Shown: one piece after another, positions 38,679-51,917 of the stretch
How the letters are laid out: each line of letters starts with the position of its first letter
Numbering within the stretch: the first letter of the stretch is position 1
Source of the DNA: Trichobilharzia szidati
Taxonomy: Eukaryota; Platyhelminthes; Trematoda; Strigeidida; Schistosomatidae
Length of the DNA: 64,000 nt
NCBI GenBank assembly: GCA_944472155.2
Contig: OX235273.1
Span: 84,004,793-84,068,792 of the forward strand
Direction: 5' to 3'
Program-made: the position numbers and the translations under genes
Notes under the pieces: model-generated
Databases searched by the model: none
Told to the model about the DNA's origin: nothing
What the model saw: only the letters and a program-made list of their open reading frames with translations

Positions 38679-39569
38679 TTGCACTTTCGTCTCTCAAAAA
38701 GCAGAGACAACAATTGCAGCGAAAGTACACGATAGTATATGGTAGAAGAATTATTCATTTCACGAACAGATAAACAGTGACACCATTATACAAAGACCAT
38801 ACAATGAAATTTCATTTTCCGAACTTTAATCGTTCTCTTTTCCTCTTTTTCTACGCGATATACTACAGGTGAATTCTTGTCAGCAGAAAATAAATTAGCT
38901 TCTGGAATAATGATCACACAACATCCAACGCTGAAAACGATTCAAACTTTTACTTTTCAATCAGAAAATTGAGAAGTAAATATTTCTTCGCTCAATCTTT
39001 CTGTCTTCTAAATGTCTAAATGGGATTCTCTCTATATTAGGTGTGAACTTGTTAGGTTCATGAATACTGTCAGATGTTCAAGGCTGAAATTTTTTGATGA
39101 ATACATTCTATTCAAAGCTGATGTTAACCAACGATAAAACACACTACTTCATGTATACACTGTTATACAATAAGCCTCAATTCATTTCTCATTTTTCCTT
39201 TAATATATTTCTTTTTCTTACGTCACTTTATACTACTCATCATTAGTAAGTAGTCAAAACTATATTTTCTTCCTTCTTAAAGAAAAGTGGCTTTTCGGAT
39301 ACACTCAGCTAATTATCGGTATTTTGATGTTAACTGTTGCATTTTGCGGTACTGTGAAGCCAAAATATGCCACACATGTCAATCTCCTCATAATACCTAC
39401 ATGATATATATTTCCAAAGTTTGAAGCTAATGGAAATCAGGGTGTGCACTTGTTAATTCTAATCTTACTGTCCACTGAAATTCTTCTATTTGTAAAATAT
39501 AATATTTGTTGTCGTTACAATAAAGGCCAGTTATGCAGCCGATACATTTTAACGTAGAATAACAGATTA

Positions 39570-39987
39570 GTTATGAGGTGTCAAAATAAATAGTCGTATT
39601 TGTGTGACAAACGTGCTAGGCTGAATTCGATTACAAAATATTGTAAAACGGGAGACATTGGTGATTAATCATAATAGATTTGCAGAGTGTGGGGTAGGAA
39701 AATTGACAAGTCAGTCCAAGGTTATAAAAGGTGTCAGGTGAGTGGCTAGTATAAAGTGGTCTGTGTTAAACAGGAGATAGTATAACTAAAACACAGACCA
39801 CTTAGTACTAGCCACTCACCTGACACCTTTTATAACCTTGATCTGACTTGTCAATTTTCCTACCCCACACTCTGCAAATCTATTATGATTAATCACCAAT
39901 GTCTCCCGTTTTACAATATTTTGTAATCGAATTCAGCCTAGCACGTTTGTCACACAAATACGACTATTTATTTTGACACCCCATAAC
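39570..39987. repeat. Long hairpin: 198-bp inverted repeat with 22-nt loop
   Basis: Left arm 39570-39767, loop 39768-39789, right arm 39790-39987; partner positions sum to 79557 with no indels found and only a few mismatches. It lies just beyond the right palindrome arm and 1.2 kb upstream of the gene C promoter region. There is no coding content. It could be a foldback or MITE-like element, or a source of hairpin RNA. No target-site duplication is evident. Confidence 0.9.
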
Positions 39988-41400
39988 TATGAGAAGACAG
40001 AGATTATCTGAAAAATGTGATGTATTTGCGCTATACATTTCGACCAATCTGATCACACATTTACTTGTCAAGTCAATATATATGGAAAAGCTAAATTAAA
40101 CAAAGTGACAAAAAAAGAATGTGATGTGTAGCTAAATGAACTCTCAGCTTCCCTGAAACTGTTTGCAATTTAGCCTAGTGTTTCTTTGTTGATTAATTGC
40201 ATGATAACTTATGCTGATTTTATTACACTCACTAACCATTCATTTCAACAATTTCCAGGAAGCAGACGTGTGGAAACTACTGGTACCTTAGGTAGAATTC
40301 GACTATGTCAGAACAACGAAAGCATGTGACTAGCTGAGGATAGTGTGACTTGTTTGTGAATGCAAGACAGTATTCAACCAGAAATGGAATTGATTCTGTA
40401 TGAACACTTTTTATTTGACTAAAGTAAGATATTTACTCTGGATAATTACCTGATCGACGAAAAAATCACAACTGACATAAAATGTGTCCAGACAGAATTT
40501 ACTCTTACGGAGATAGGACGACATAAAACCAGAGGATTTAAATGAGATTAAATAATATAAACTTTTTACAATTAAGAAATTGGAACCGACAACAGATAGA
40601 TGGGCGTTACGGAGGCAAATCGAGAATCAATAATGCTTTCTGACTATAGTTGCTGTCGTGTCATTCTAAGATGATGATTTGAAATCCGTTGACGAATCAA
40701 TACAAATCAGAGATTCCTTATTAGAGTCGTGTCAGCTGTCGGTGTACATGTAGCTATCAGAGATGTGTACCACTCAAGAGTCTTGAACTAGAATGAAACG
40801 CCTTTCCGGTTCTCAGTGCTGAGTATTATTATCATTATTATTGATACTATTGGCCACCATTTGAACGGTAATCATGCATATCTTACTGGTTAATTTCACA
40901 CACACAGTATCATTCTATTCAGTTCTAATTATTCATTCCTCTAAGCTTGTTTAACAGTTCCTACACGAGACAACCTATTATCTTCTCTTCTACTTGCATT
41001 AACTGCATATTTTGTAAACACTAATATTACTATAAAAACCAACACCATCTTTTCAACCGAACCCATTCCACTCTATCAGTTACATTGCTATTATTCATAA
41101 GGTTATGTATCCGCATTCGCTGCCTAGTGGATGGAATTGTTTACAGATTTGAAACTGTTCGAACCGAAGGCAAAGTTGTTGAAAAAAATTGTTCACTTAA
41201 ATATTTCTTATTTGAAGTGTTCAAAGAGAATTTCGAAATTACACAAATCAAATATCTTTCCACACATCTCAAATCCATTATGCTAAGAGAACTCAGTTGC
41301 GCACATATCGTATATATTTAGTTATTCACAAAGCACGTTTATATTTGCCATCATTCGCAAACATCACTTAATAATATACTGACAACAAACAAAATCACAA

Positions 41401-41511
41401 TGATCTCCAATCAGAAATTTCGTTGTTACGAGCATGTTAATATAAGTGTATGCACATTTAGACAGAAAGACATCGTCAACGTTTTCGCATCTCCTTCTGA
41501 TATTCATTGCA
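41401..41511 (+). promoter_or_regulatory. Putative promoter and 5' leader of gene C
   Basis: Matches the gene B upstream block: CCAAT at 41407-41411, the shared caatcagaaatttc and acgagcatgt segments, then a weaker TATA-like TTAATATAAG near 41438. Spacing between the two boxes is within a few bases of that in gene B. Weaker similarity reaches back to about 41170. Confidence 0.45.
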
Positions 41512-44500
41512 ATGAATTTGATCATATTTCTCATCTGCCTGTGTCATGTGAATTCTGAGATTATCAAGATTCCATTGCACCCAGTGACTGGAATCAGTTC
41601 AATGCTGAATCCATATCGGAAACTGTTCAGGGTATTACAACGAAGTTGGGTGAATTTATTGAATGGCGCAGATACACCAACATCAGAACCGCTATATAAT
41701 TATGGCAATGTAAGTTGACTTTCAGTAATGAAGCGAATGTTTGTTGATGTGAGTGATATCTGAATCTGCAGTACCAGATAAACATTGTAAGTCTAAGTAT
41801 TGAAATATTTTTTGCTGAATGCAGAATCAGGGTACCTAAAATGATTTCGTTGTTACTGTTTGAGTAAGAAAACAAGCTGTTGTGATTTTCTCCCCTGACT
41901 ATATCACCAGTAGGTGTTAATTGGAGGAGAATGTGTATGTATTACTGTCTCTCCTTGTTAGTGGTTCAATCAATTTTCATCAGGCCTACAAACTGGATAT
42001 TAATGTGACACGATAGTCTACAGTACACCGTCGTTTAGATGTCACATGTACCGCAACACCGTGACACAAAATAAAAGTATTTAATGACGGATTGGTACTC
42101 TTGCACACTGCTTTACTTCTATTCTTTCTTTGATCAGATTTCATAATCTGAACTGTTAAATCTTCCAGGCTGTATTGCCAATATTTCGATGACTTTCACT
42201 TTAATAGTATTCCACACATGGATACAATAATGAAATATTGGTAGAAGTCTTTTAAAACCACTTATTATTGTCATTAATGTAGACTAGTTCATCATGACAC
42301 TGAAATGACAGGCGATTTTCCAAATCTCGCGTTCATTATATCCTTTTCAGATTCAGTACTATGGAGAATTACTAGTGGGAACGCCACCACAAAAGTTCCG
42401 TGTACTCTTCGATACAGGATCAACCGAAACTTGGCTTCCCTCAAGAAAATGTTGGTTTCTCGACATTCCATGTTGGTTCATTCGATTCTACGACAGTTCA
42501 AAATCATCCACGTACCAGTCAAATGGTACCAAATTTAATATAAGTTACCTGGTTGGCAGTTACTCTGGATTTTGGAGTATGGATACAATGCAGGTATTGT
42601 GGTTTTACGACTTGAAGTGACATTGGTTTCAGATAAACTCCTTAGTTATTCGCAATCAGGCATTTGCTGAAGTGACAAATGTGTTTTCCGATGATTTCTT
42701 TGGTAGTAAGTATGATGGAATCATTGGTATGTCAAGGAGAAATGTGTCAAGATATGGGAACACTCCATTCTTCCCGAATATACTCTCTCAGTCAAAGGAT
42801 ATGGATCCAGTATTTTCTTTCTATTTGAATCGGTAGGTTCTATATTACATCATGGTAGTATTACACTTGTAATCAACGGCTGATAGTTACTAGATTTATG
42901 AGTAGTTCTCTGCCATTCATATCGATCTGGTATGACCCATGTGACTCGATATTTAGTTATTCGTAATGCAGATCCGCTTATAAGGAAATAGGGTATTCAT
43001 CTTTATATGAATACATAAGATGAATCTCCACCGTAAAATAAAATTGGAATCCATCAAACAGGAAGTAGTTTTAGACCATATTCGAATAAGAGTATGGAGA
43101 AAGACTTGACAAATGCATTTTTCAGGGTGTATGTGACTTGCTCCATTTGAGCAAGATAATTATGGACACTCATTGAATTGCCTCAATACAGTAATCTATC
43201 TCTACACATCCCTCAATCAATTATTAACTCCAAAGTTGATGCATAGCTGAGCGAAAATTATTCCTGCGTGAAATTAGATGCATTGCTACCCTCTCGAGAT
43301 GTTATCTCAAGAAACAATACACACAGTGATTTACAGAAGTGCTCATATATTTTAGTGGCAAAAACAAATCGAATACATTCCTCAGTTTCGCCACAATCGA
43401 TGATAGTGTTTCTTCCATTTGTACAGTGTGATCATTCTCAATGGACTTTTTGAAACCATCTCCTCATCTGCTGTTACAGACATTGAATTACCAGCGTATT
43501 CGCGACGACTGTTTGTCATGAGTAGTGTCTTCTAGTGCACACTGAGCTGAAAGTGTGCACAATTATGACATTATATTTGGGAAATAATAGTGCCTTATGG
43601 TACTGTCTTAACTTACATCGTTTTCACTTGCAACTTGAATGGCACTGAAATGTGAAGTGTTGGAGGCAATTATTGAATTTTGTGATTTCATGCAAATTTG
43701 CGCGTCATGTTTATCATGATCACCATTCAAATTTATGTTGGACGAAGGCTAAATTGAACTCACTTCTAACCAAGTAAGCTAAGCACAGTTTTCGTGTTTT
43801 GTATTTTGTAGAAAGAACGGTCATGTCGGTGGAGAGATGGTGATTGGTGGTGTCAATCCTGAATATTTTATTGGAGATTTCGAAAACTTGCCTGTCGTTT
43901 CTCATAACCGTTGGTCTGTTATAATCAAAAGGTAGTCAACTGATGCTTGCATGACTTCATAGGCAAACATATCATTTTTTCACGTGGACATTAAGACCAT
44001 AGGAAGTGTGGAGTGGTTGTCACAGTTATGTCTTCTAATCAAAGTATATTTAATACACGCAACAATTCCCACTTTTCCAGTAATAAAAGTCATACACTCA
44101 AGTAAAAGTCTATTGGATGAGGTATGCCTTGATCATTCCAGATGACAAATTAGTGGACAGTTATTCAGCATCCCTAATTTATTATAGTTGGTTTGAACCT
44201 GAAATACTCTCTTCTAGTACAAATAAGGCAGTCATTTGACCACCATCACCTCAACACATGAAAACCGATTCCCCTTCTACCAAACAACATCATATATGCT
44301 GACTATCCATTTCTACGTGCGATAAACACACAGATGCTGGCGTGACTACTTACTGGCCAACTTTCACTGAGTTATCGAAGAAAGTGTCGTCTATTTGATT
44401 TTAATCTGTTGACAACCTGAGTGGTTTATCTGGAAACGAATGCCATTTGAAATGCTGATAGTGTGTAGTCAAGTTGACTTGAGAAATCTCAAGTGGAAAC

Positions 44501-45821
44501 TTTCATGGTGTGCGTAATTTCAGCATGTTTTGTATGTGTTCACGAGTATTCCAGTGAACAAAGTCATTAGAATGATTTAGTGAAGGCTGTTATTGGGTGA
44601 AAGTGAAATAAATTCTGATGAGAGCTGAAAGTTAATAAACAGACAGGGATTTGTGTATTCGTGTGGAGATGACTGAGGAGAACTAAGTATGCCCATTGCG
44701 TCTGATTATTAGGATGAGTGGTTTTGTGATTGGATTAATTTATATCAATACACTCTTCACTGCATAGACTGGTTAGTGTTTCAGTTGTGTTTGTTTTACC
44801 ATGTTTAGCATGAAGATAGGTGGAGCAGATTTTTGCCTTGGAAAATGCATTGGTATTATAGATACTGGAACGTCTTTGATACTGGGACATAGCAGAGCGG
44901 TGGATGTGATGAATGATCATCTTGGTGCCAAATGGAGTGGTGATGGGGGTTATTCACTCGACTGTAATTACATTCACATGCTCCCTGCAATTGAGTTTGT
45001 CTTCAGGAAGAAGACCTATGTACTTAGCCCGAAGGATTACGTGCTTAAGGTAAGTATAATCACTCAGTTGAACTTTCTGATTCTGTTGTGATCAGCACAC
45101 TGAGAAAACATCTTCACCAATTTCACTAGTTTTCATTCAACAGACAGCCAAGTATTGTGAAATCCATACAACCAGTGTGGATTGATTTTAGTCACTTATC
45201 TGTAGAAGTGAACGGCTTTCTGTGTGAAATGTGAGCTTCTAATATGATTTGTACGGCGTTCTTTCCATCCAGTCGGTTAACTCTTATATCACGGATGGAA
45301 GGAATCACCAGACAAATTAAAATTCATCTGTGGAGTCACCAGCACCAACTTATTAAATAAGTTTCAGATTATCACAGTTACTCACCACTTTCCTTTTTTT
45401 GACATCTCACTAGAAAATGCTGTCAACCTCAAATAATTCTGAACAACTGCATCCGCTTCCATTATTTTACATAAGTAACCGTCACATTTTATCAGCATAT
45501 TCGAGTCAACTCCATGGGAACGCACACCATTTGTGTTCTGGTCAGTTGGAGTTGGCTGTAGAAGTAGGTGAATTCGACATCCACTAAGATTGTTCTCAAT
45601 TTTCTTTACAAGACAGGAAGTCTGAAAGTGACTAAAATTCACTGTATTTTTGATTTTAGGAGGAAAACTGGTTGTATACAGACTGTACATCACCTTTTGC
45701 CAGCAATGATAAATTACCCTCTGGATATTGGGTTCTCGGCGATGTATTCATGAGCAAGTTTTACACTGTATTCGATTTCGGTGAGTCACAGATAAGATTA
45801 GCTGATGTTGACGATGACTAA
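41512..45821 (+). CDS. Gene C: intact six-exon aspartic protease paralog
   Basis: Paralog of gene B, 387 aa, with the same six-exon plan and phases: 41512-41709, 42351-42593, 42633-42832, 43812-43931, 44809-45049, 45660-45821 (TAA). Exon 1 encodes a signal peptide and propeptide nearly identical to B's. Exon 2 has the first catalytic Asp (DTGST, Asp87), exon 3 YDGIIGMS, exon 5 the second (DTGTS, Asp272), and exon 6 [18 protein letters not shown]. The flap reads [10 protein letters not shown], closer to canonical YGSGS than gene B's but still altered. Two glycosylation sequons (NGT, NIS) lie just before the flap. Exon 4 is one codon shorter than in B. Intron 2 is again 39 nt. An AATAAA at 45855 lies 34 nt after the stop. 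The gene stands alone between the palindrome and unannotated DNA, and looks functional. Confidence 0.88.
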
Positions 45822-45854
45822 ACCTCGTTGTACTGGATCCCGTGAATCACTGAA

Positions 45855-45860
45855 AATAAA
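45855..45860 (+). terminator. Polyadenylation signal of gene C
   Basis: AATAAA, 34 nt after the TAA stop of gene C. The matching stretch after gene B's stop has lost this hexamer through a small deletion and change (around 29000). Confidence 0.5.
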
Positions 45861-48800
45861 CAAATTTCGCAAAGTAATCTACTACCTTCTTATTTGAACA
45901 GGTGATTTTCTTTCTAGGTGTTCTACATACTCGACAAATGTAGTGAGCACAGTTCTGAGTTTAGAGCAGCATACACGGTTTTGAAATGAATAGGAGAATG
46001 TAATTTTCAACTAACATACAGGCATCTTTATCACTGATCCGAACCCGAATTAATCGAAACTGATGAAAAACCAAAATGGTGGTCTCGCTTGTCTCAAATC
46101 AGTGCATAATGATTGGCATTTTCAGCATCAGTTGTTTCTGCACTCGAAATTGATATCCACTAACACCGCCTAAATTCATTCACATGCACCACGTTTCCAA
46201 TAATTCCAGTATAAATGACTATTCGGCATATCACAAGTGGTTAGTGACATTGAAGAGACATACTTGTTTGTGATGGACCAGCATTGGTTAGTGTGGGCGC
46301 CGTTGATGATGTGGTGAACTTAACATGGCTTCTCTTCAGGTTGTACATGCAAGTCAGCCATGTCACATCACATAATACATGGTTTAGAGGTAAATGATTG
46401 TCGGTCATGATCACGTTGTCCGAGGAACGTTGTAAGGCATCACTTCCTCATGTGTTCTAAATAGATGCATGTTTCGAGGATAAAAGAGGAGGATCATAGT
46501 TTGTTGATAATAGGACTAATCGGTAGCCGCTAGTTAGTAGAGGTAGCACATCACTTGACTGGGATTACCTGTACTATAATGATGCACCAATAATCTATCC
46601 TCCACTGTCATGTTGATTTTCATTGGTTATAGTTGCATACCATCAAAAATCTATTACCAAGCATAATACATAATAGTTACTCAGTAAGACGCTTATTTAG
46701 TGAAATGCAGGATCCCATCAAATCAATTTGCAGTATATATCCTAGTGGTGGACATTTCATACGCCTCACTAATCTTTGTGTTCTTTATACTTGGACAAAT
46801 TTAACGCTGCTCTGTAATTCATGCATTCAGAAAATCTTAAGAACACTATGAACTGCACTGGGTGCAATGAGAATGCGCGACTGAAACCGAATATTCCAGA
46901 AAGAATGCAAGAAGTGATCAATAATAGTGATAATAGTATTAATAGTTCTGTTGTGAGTGTTTCTCGAGTTCACCGGCAATTAATTGCATCTACAGTCTGC
47001 GCAGATGGAATCATATCGTATTTCAGCCAGAGATATTAGCTGAGCTGCACGCCTAATGGATAACGTTGTCCGATAGAACATGCTTGCATTGTCATCAACG
47101 TATTGTGTCCAACATCTAAAGGTGCACATTTCGTTTCTTCAGTAAACCGATATCTGCTACCAGTGAGTTGTGTCAGCTGAGGCGAATATTTCTGCATGAT
47201 CCATCATACCAGAAGAGACTGTTAAATAAATTTTTGAACTGAAGTTGGTCATGTCAAAATATATCAAGTTATATTTGAGACGATATCAGGTTTCCTTAGT
47301 TCAATGGCGAGAAATATGGGACTGAAACTGGATACTGTTGAGCCAGGTAGGTATCTAGGTGGTTCTGTGTCCTCTCAAAACGGGTTCGCGAAGGCTACAT
47401 AGCATGGTTGTTTGTTGATGATGCTGGTTTAGTCGTGAGTGTTAAAATCGGACACTACGTCAATATCTGTCACTATATCTCGGCTGACAGATCATCTGGA
47501 GTTTGAAGCATATGAACAATAGATCTATTGCGAGTACCATAAATCCACACCATAAATATAGACACAATCGAATTCCTAACTAATCGTATGGAAAGGTGGG
47601 AGCTATGTATTTAGGAGGGGCATGTCCAACTTCCGTATATATCATCGAATTTCTTCCACTTCTATCCTTTTAGCTGTTGCCTCAATTTCTTCAACCTTCA
47701 TTCACAAAGTGACATTTCATTCTCTTGCTATGCATCACTTGAACACACCCGTTTGTCAGAAATAATTAGTCGACATGACACACAACCATAAATCGAGGCC
47801 TGTGTGATTTTGGTTTCTATGCCATTTGCGATTGTTCTACACCTCCTGCACACCTGTGAATCCTCATATTGTATTTCAAAAAAATAAAATCAGCTGTCAG
47901 TCTCACATCTATCACTAAGTCCTGTTAGACAAAATGCTAACTACGTCAGCTTGTGGAACAAAATGTATGCAAGTTGCAACTGTACAGACAATGAGAGAGG
48001 ATTCATTTAATAGCTTTCTTAGGTGCTTTCGCTGTTCTCCCTCTAATTCCCCGATGGTTCTTTTCCAAAGTTCGAAGCTTCATGAAGAAGCATTTGTCTC
48101 TAACTGCGACAGATTTCACCCTGTTACGCGTTGGTTCATTTGTCTCTTGATAAACGCTTTAGATTTTCTCGTTTTTACTTGCACAATATGGATGTAAGCT
48201 TGTTCCTTTTCTAAAAACTCTGAACAGATCAATCTCACTGTATATGAAGGACATCTACCACTTTCTAACTCTAACAGACTGACATTCTTTATATCTTCGA
48301 TAACTTGAGTAGTCAATTTCGTCCGAACCAATTTGATGTTTAATAGTCGTAAAGACATTTGGGCAATGGATGCATGATATTGATTGTTATAAAGCTGTTT
48401 GTTTTTCTCAGTGAATGATATCGTTTGGACTGAAAATTGACAGTTAAATGTTATGAGCTTTATCAAAGATATATTATAGGATAATTTACACCTTCTTCGA
48501 GTAACTGAATCATCTTTCTTCAGCATTATTCAGTCTTTACGTTGTAATAGAATAGATTAATTTATATCTGTGAGACACACAGGCCTAGCCAAATGTAGAT
48601 CACTTAACCATAATAAGATAATAAGTCTAATTAACAGCTCAGCTGTAGCACTATGTGCAGTTACACAGCCACAAAACAGGATGGGATTCGACGGCTGACC
48701 TAAAATCGAATGTCAAAGGTTGGATGTGTAGATTGAAGGCTTGAGGTTTATTTATCGAAGCATCTGAGAATACGTGAGGTGGGAATGGTTCAACACATGT

Positions 48801-49779
48801 CCCAAATATCCGGAAAATTCTACTGCTCCTACGACATATGAGGAGAAAGGAGAAGTGAAGAAGAACTGCAGAAGTCAAGATTCGAAGTTGTGTAGTTCAA
48901 ATCGATAAATTATACTGTTTCACCGTGTGATATATTCAATAGACAAATCATTGTAGAATCATATTATCATTCTTTTAAAAATAGTTATTCAGAACTCCGT
49001 TAGTCCATCAATGATGAAGGTTGTTCGTTTTTGTAGACAATTTTATATCTACTTGATAATAGTTCACATTCTTCAACTTATCAACCTGGAAATAAAGGTT
49101 GTTCGTTTTTGTCGATTATCTTCTCAAATATCCTACAGTAAGCAATAGATATCGCACACAAAATGGAGGTGGACAATCATAAGAGTCTACATATTTTATA
49201 TGGAGATAAGCGATTCAAATAAGGTGAGTAGGAGTCAGACAGTAAGCTATTGAGTGTAAGTAGTCAGAAACAAGGAAGTGTATGAAATAACACCATCAAC
49301 CGAAGCATGATTAAAATATCGAATGTGAGACCGATTGACTTATTCAAAATGGTACAGGAAAAATTTCATTAGTCACTTTCTGAATACGCGAGTTCAGTTC
49401 AGTTCACCATTCATTAGTTGCCGAAAGAATATTGATTTCGTAATTTATCAATAAACCTGCACCATTGATTAAGAATTGCGAAATGGAAAACATAAAAGCC
49501 CGTGTAAACCTCGACTCATAGTCTTTATTAATAAGACAGGGGATATATATATATCTTCATTGGTACTTTCTTGTTTCTCACAGTTCCACACCCATAGAGG
49601 AATGAGAAGAACGCGAAACTCTATATCCGTTAGCACACTTGTGCATGTTCATTCATGCAATATGGCGTTTAGCTCACTGTCATCACCTGCTGGATAGCAG
49701 GTTTGTGAATGATCTGTACTCATTTCCTTTGTTCAGCTAAACCTAATATTCAAAAGTCTATTTTTGTGCCTATTGTTTT
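45861..49779. other. Gene-poor interval downstream of gene C
   Basis: Apart from the coding-like relic at 47990-48526, I see no gene, exon or element that can be supported. A short plus-strand stretch near 47320-47385 (RYLGGSVSSQNG) may be a LINE remnant, but too little is left to be sure. Confidence 0.4.
47990..48526 (-). pseudogene. Unassigned coding-like relic, possibly F-BAR/FCH-related
   Basis: Minus-strand open frame 48526-48116 (136 aa) contains LICSEFLEKEQAYIHIVQVK and RKSKAFIKRQ. After two in-frame stops the same frame continues with SFELWKRTIGELEGEQRK, then HLRKLLNESSL, to about 47990. The spacing of an EKEQAY-type helix followed by a LW..I.ELE...H segment resembles the start of an F-BAR (FCH) domain. 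The resemblance is weak and from memory, so the function is uncertain. Confidence 0.2.
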
Positions 49780-50560
49780 CCCTTATGAGAATAATATTTC
49801 TTCCTCCAAGCAGTCATTTGTCAGTAATCGTTTCCAAACGGTATTTGTTAATTATGGTTTTGGAATACGTAAGGTGATGTAAAAGAGTTTCACGATTTCC
49901 TAACTTTTCTTCATAAATAAAGCTCAAACAATATCCTACTTTATGGGATTAAGATACTACTCTCAATGGCGTTTTCCTCCACACTTTAGGAAATCTGTGA
50001 AATAGTCAGCTACTATGTCAAACCTTCGCGCATTATACCAGGATTACTGCTGGTTTTCATCTGCCATATACTCAGCAGTATTATCACCTTATTTTATTAT
50101 TGTTTCGCTTAGTCTGTTCGCTAGTATATTTCTCCATGTTCATATAAATGAAACGACACACAGTCGTGTTAGCAAATTGTTCGAAGTCTTTTTCAAATAC
50201 ATTAAATTTTTCAAGGTGGACTTCGTGTCACAATAGCGCTATTCTAATTTATTAAACAGAATTATTGTTTTGATTTCATCATGTGGTAATGTGTGAGTTG
50301 AGATCTTCCGATACACACGATCCTTCACAAATATAATTGAAAAATTCAGCGATGGAACAAAGTTTCAATGGATTTTTCAGCCATTCATCGCAAAGTTCGA
50401 AATACTTGAAATTTTGAAATTAATCATTTTTTGTTTATGTTATAACTTGTAATTCACTTGTGGTATGATCTCTAATATAGAAGGGACAAAGTCAATTTGA
50501 ATAAATTTGCGCTTTAAAGCAAACATAATCATGAAATATTAGGTGAGCGTAATACTTTGT
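49780..50560 (+). repeat. Low-copy block, third copy
   Basis: Homologous to 32250-33130 in the same orientation (shared cgatccttcacaaa, cgcaaagttcgaaatacttg and tggtatgatctct). It is more diverged, and the small open frame is broken. It ends near the BEL gag relic. Confidence 0.6.
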
Positions 50561-50635
50561 TCAGAATTGATACATCGTCTAGTGTTTACTTACAATAAAA
50601 AATAACAGATCAAAGTATTCTGTTAGAAAATCAAG

Positions 50636-51622
50636 TCAAGTCATAATACCTTGTGAACTTGTGGAATCAAAACTGTACTGTGAAACCGTAACCTTCTCCT
50701 TCTGCATGAACTGCGGCGCCGTCTGTAACGCCTCATTCAACAATGGCTTAACAGTTGCAACTACAGGCTTCTTCACCACACCAACATCCTCATCACAAGA
50801 ATCAGAATCGGAACTTGATGGCGCTGACTTCACATTTAGCTTACCACTAACCTCGCTTGCTGGTTTACGGTTCGCTTTTGTATGCCTCTCTTTCAAACGG
50901 ATAAAACACAACCATTTCTGTCCCGCGACTTGTAAGCTATCTATTGGGGACGTCGCATGAATGCTGTCACACACATTAAGTTTGTATGGATTACTAGACA
51001 CCACACACCTTTCTCGATATCTACTTCTTTGAGACCCCTTCGTCATACACGATTGCGTTTTGCTCGCTGACTTCTTTATTCCAGGGGTTGAATGCAATAT
51101 ACTGGCAAACTTACTCATTGCTTGGTTGGCACTGTCTTTCATCAGTCTCAAAATATCATCGAACCCTGGCTCTAAACCATCCTCTTCTAAACGGAAGCTG
51201 ATTTTCGTGAAAAATCTTTGTAAGCGAACGGGTAATCTCTTAGCGACTGCCTGAAGAACAGAACTCGAGTTCAATTCATCCATGCAATTGAGAGAAACGA
51301 GGGTATCTCTGTACACCATTAAAGTATCCAAAAACTCGGCGAGTTCCTCGGAGTCGTTGTTTAACTGTGCACCATTACCCTCTACGTTCCCAAAAACACT
51401 ACTGGATATCATAATTGGCCTCCCAAACCTTTGACGTAATATTCTCATGGCCTCAGTGTACCCTTCGTTTGGGAGAAAAAACCTGCAGCACTGTATAGCT
51501 TTTGCAGCAACACCAGTGCAGTATCTCAACAGATGGATCAAATTCATTTCATCATTTACCACAAAATCACTTAACATGACTTCAAACTCTCTCATTATAC
51601 ATTCATTAGCCTGTAGAAATCA
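50636..51622 (-). mobile_element. BEL/Pao retrotransposon gag relic
   Basis: A 319-codon open frame (51595-50636) resembling BEL/Pao Gag: REFEVMLSDFVVNDEMNLIH, LLRYCTG, and an alpha-helical stretch with RILRQRFGRP. A basic Ser/Lys-rich region and a zinc-knuckle region follow. In the latter, key residues are replaced: the Cys/His ladder reads CVVSSNPYKLNVC and LCFIRLKERHTKANRK, so Cys and His ligands are lost. The frame continues upstream a few codons (FLQANECI) before a stop. Protease, RT and LTRs were not found. The family (for example Sinbad, known from S. mansoni) cannot be settled here. Confidence 0.6.
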
Positions 51623-51917
51623 ATCACTATTGAATCGCTGTAATCAAAATTACAAGTGCAGACTGGCTTTTATTTCCAACTCACATTGTCTTAGTATCAT
51701 GTTTGCATCTCAAACACGTCACTCCTCATTAGGGTTTTACTCGAAGGTCAGTATGACCTGTGATTTCATTCAAAGATCTCCTCCGAGACTGTGAAATCTA
51801 TCTTTGTTTCCTTCCACAGATTTTAGTGTGGAAGATTCATGCCTAGTTTAGTGAACTTCAAGAGTTTCTTTGTAACTACCATTTCTATAACGTCATATAA
51901 TCAGCAGTATTGAAACA

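Larger units (their letters stand above)
29914..39285. repeat. Right outer arm of the palindrome (diverged)
   Basis: Inverted homolog of 1786-11984. Right-specific segments include about 31415-31707, 36812-37378 and a SINE at 38477-38678. Homology is still visible around 39211 and fades near 39285. Confidence 0.88.

Noticed and set aside
38322..38735. 137-codon frame in the right arm
   Set aside because: It runs across the SINE insertion junction, so it is a chance fusion of arm and SINE sequence.
1786..39285. Palindrome as a pure assembly artefact
   Set aside because: Arm-specific insertions with clean empty sites, outer-arm divergence and a unique spacer with sharp edges are hard to explain by a misjoin. 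The inner, near-identical part still needs spanning reads.
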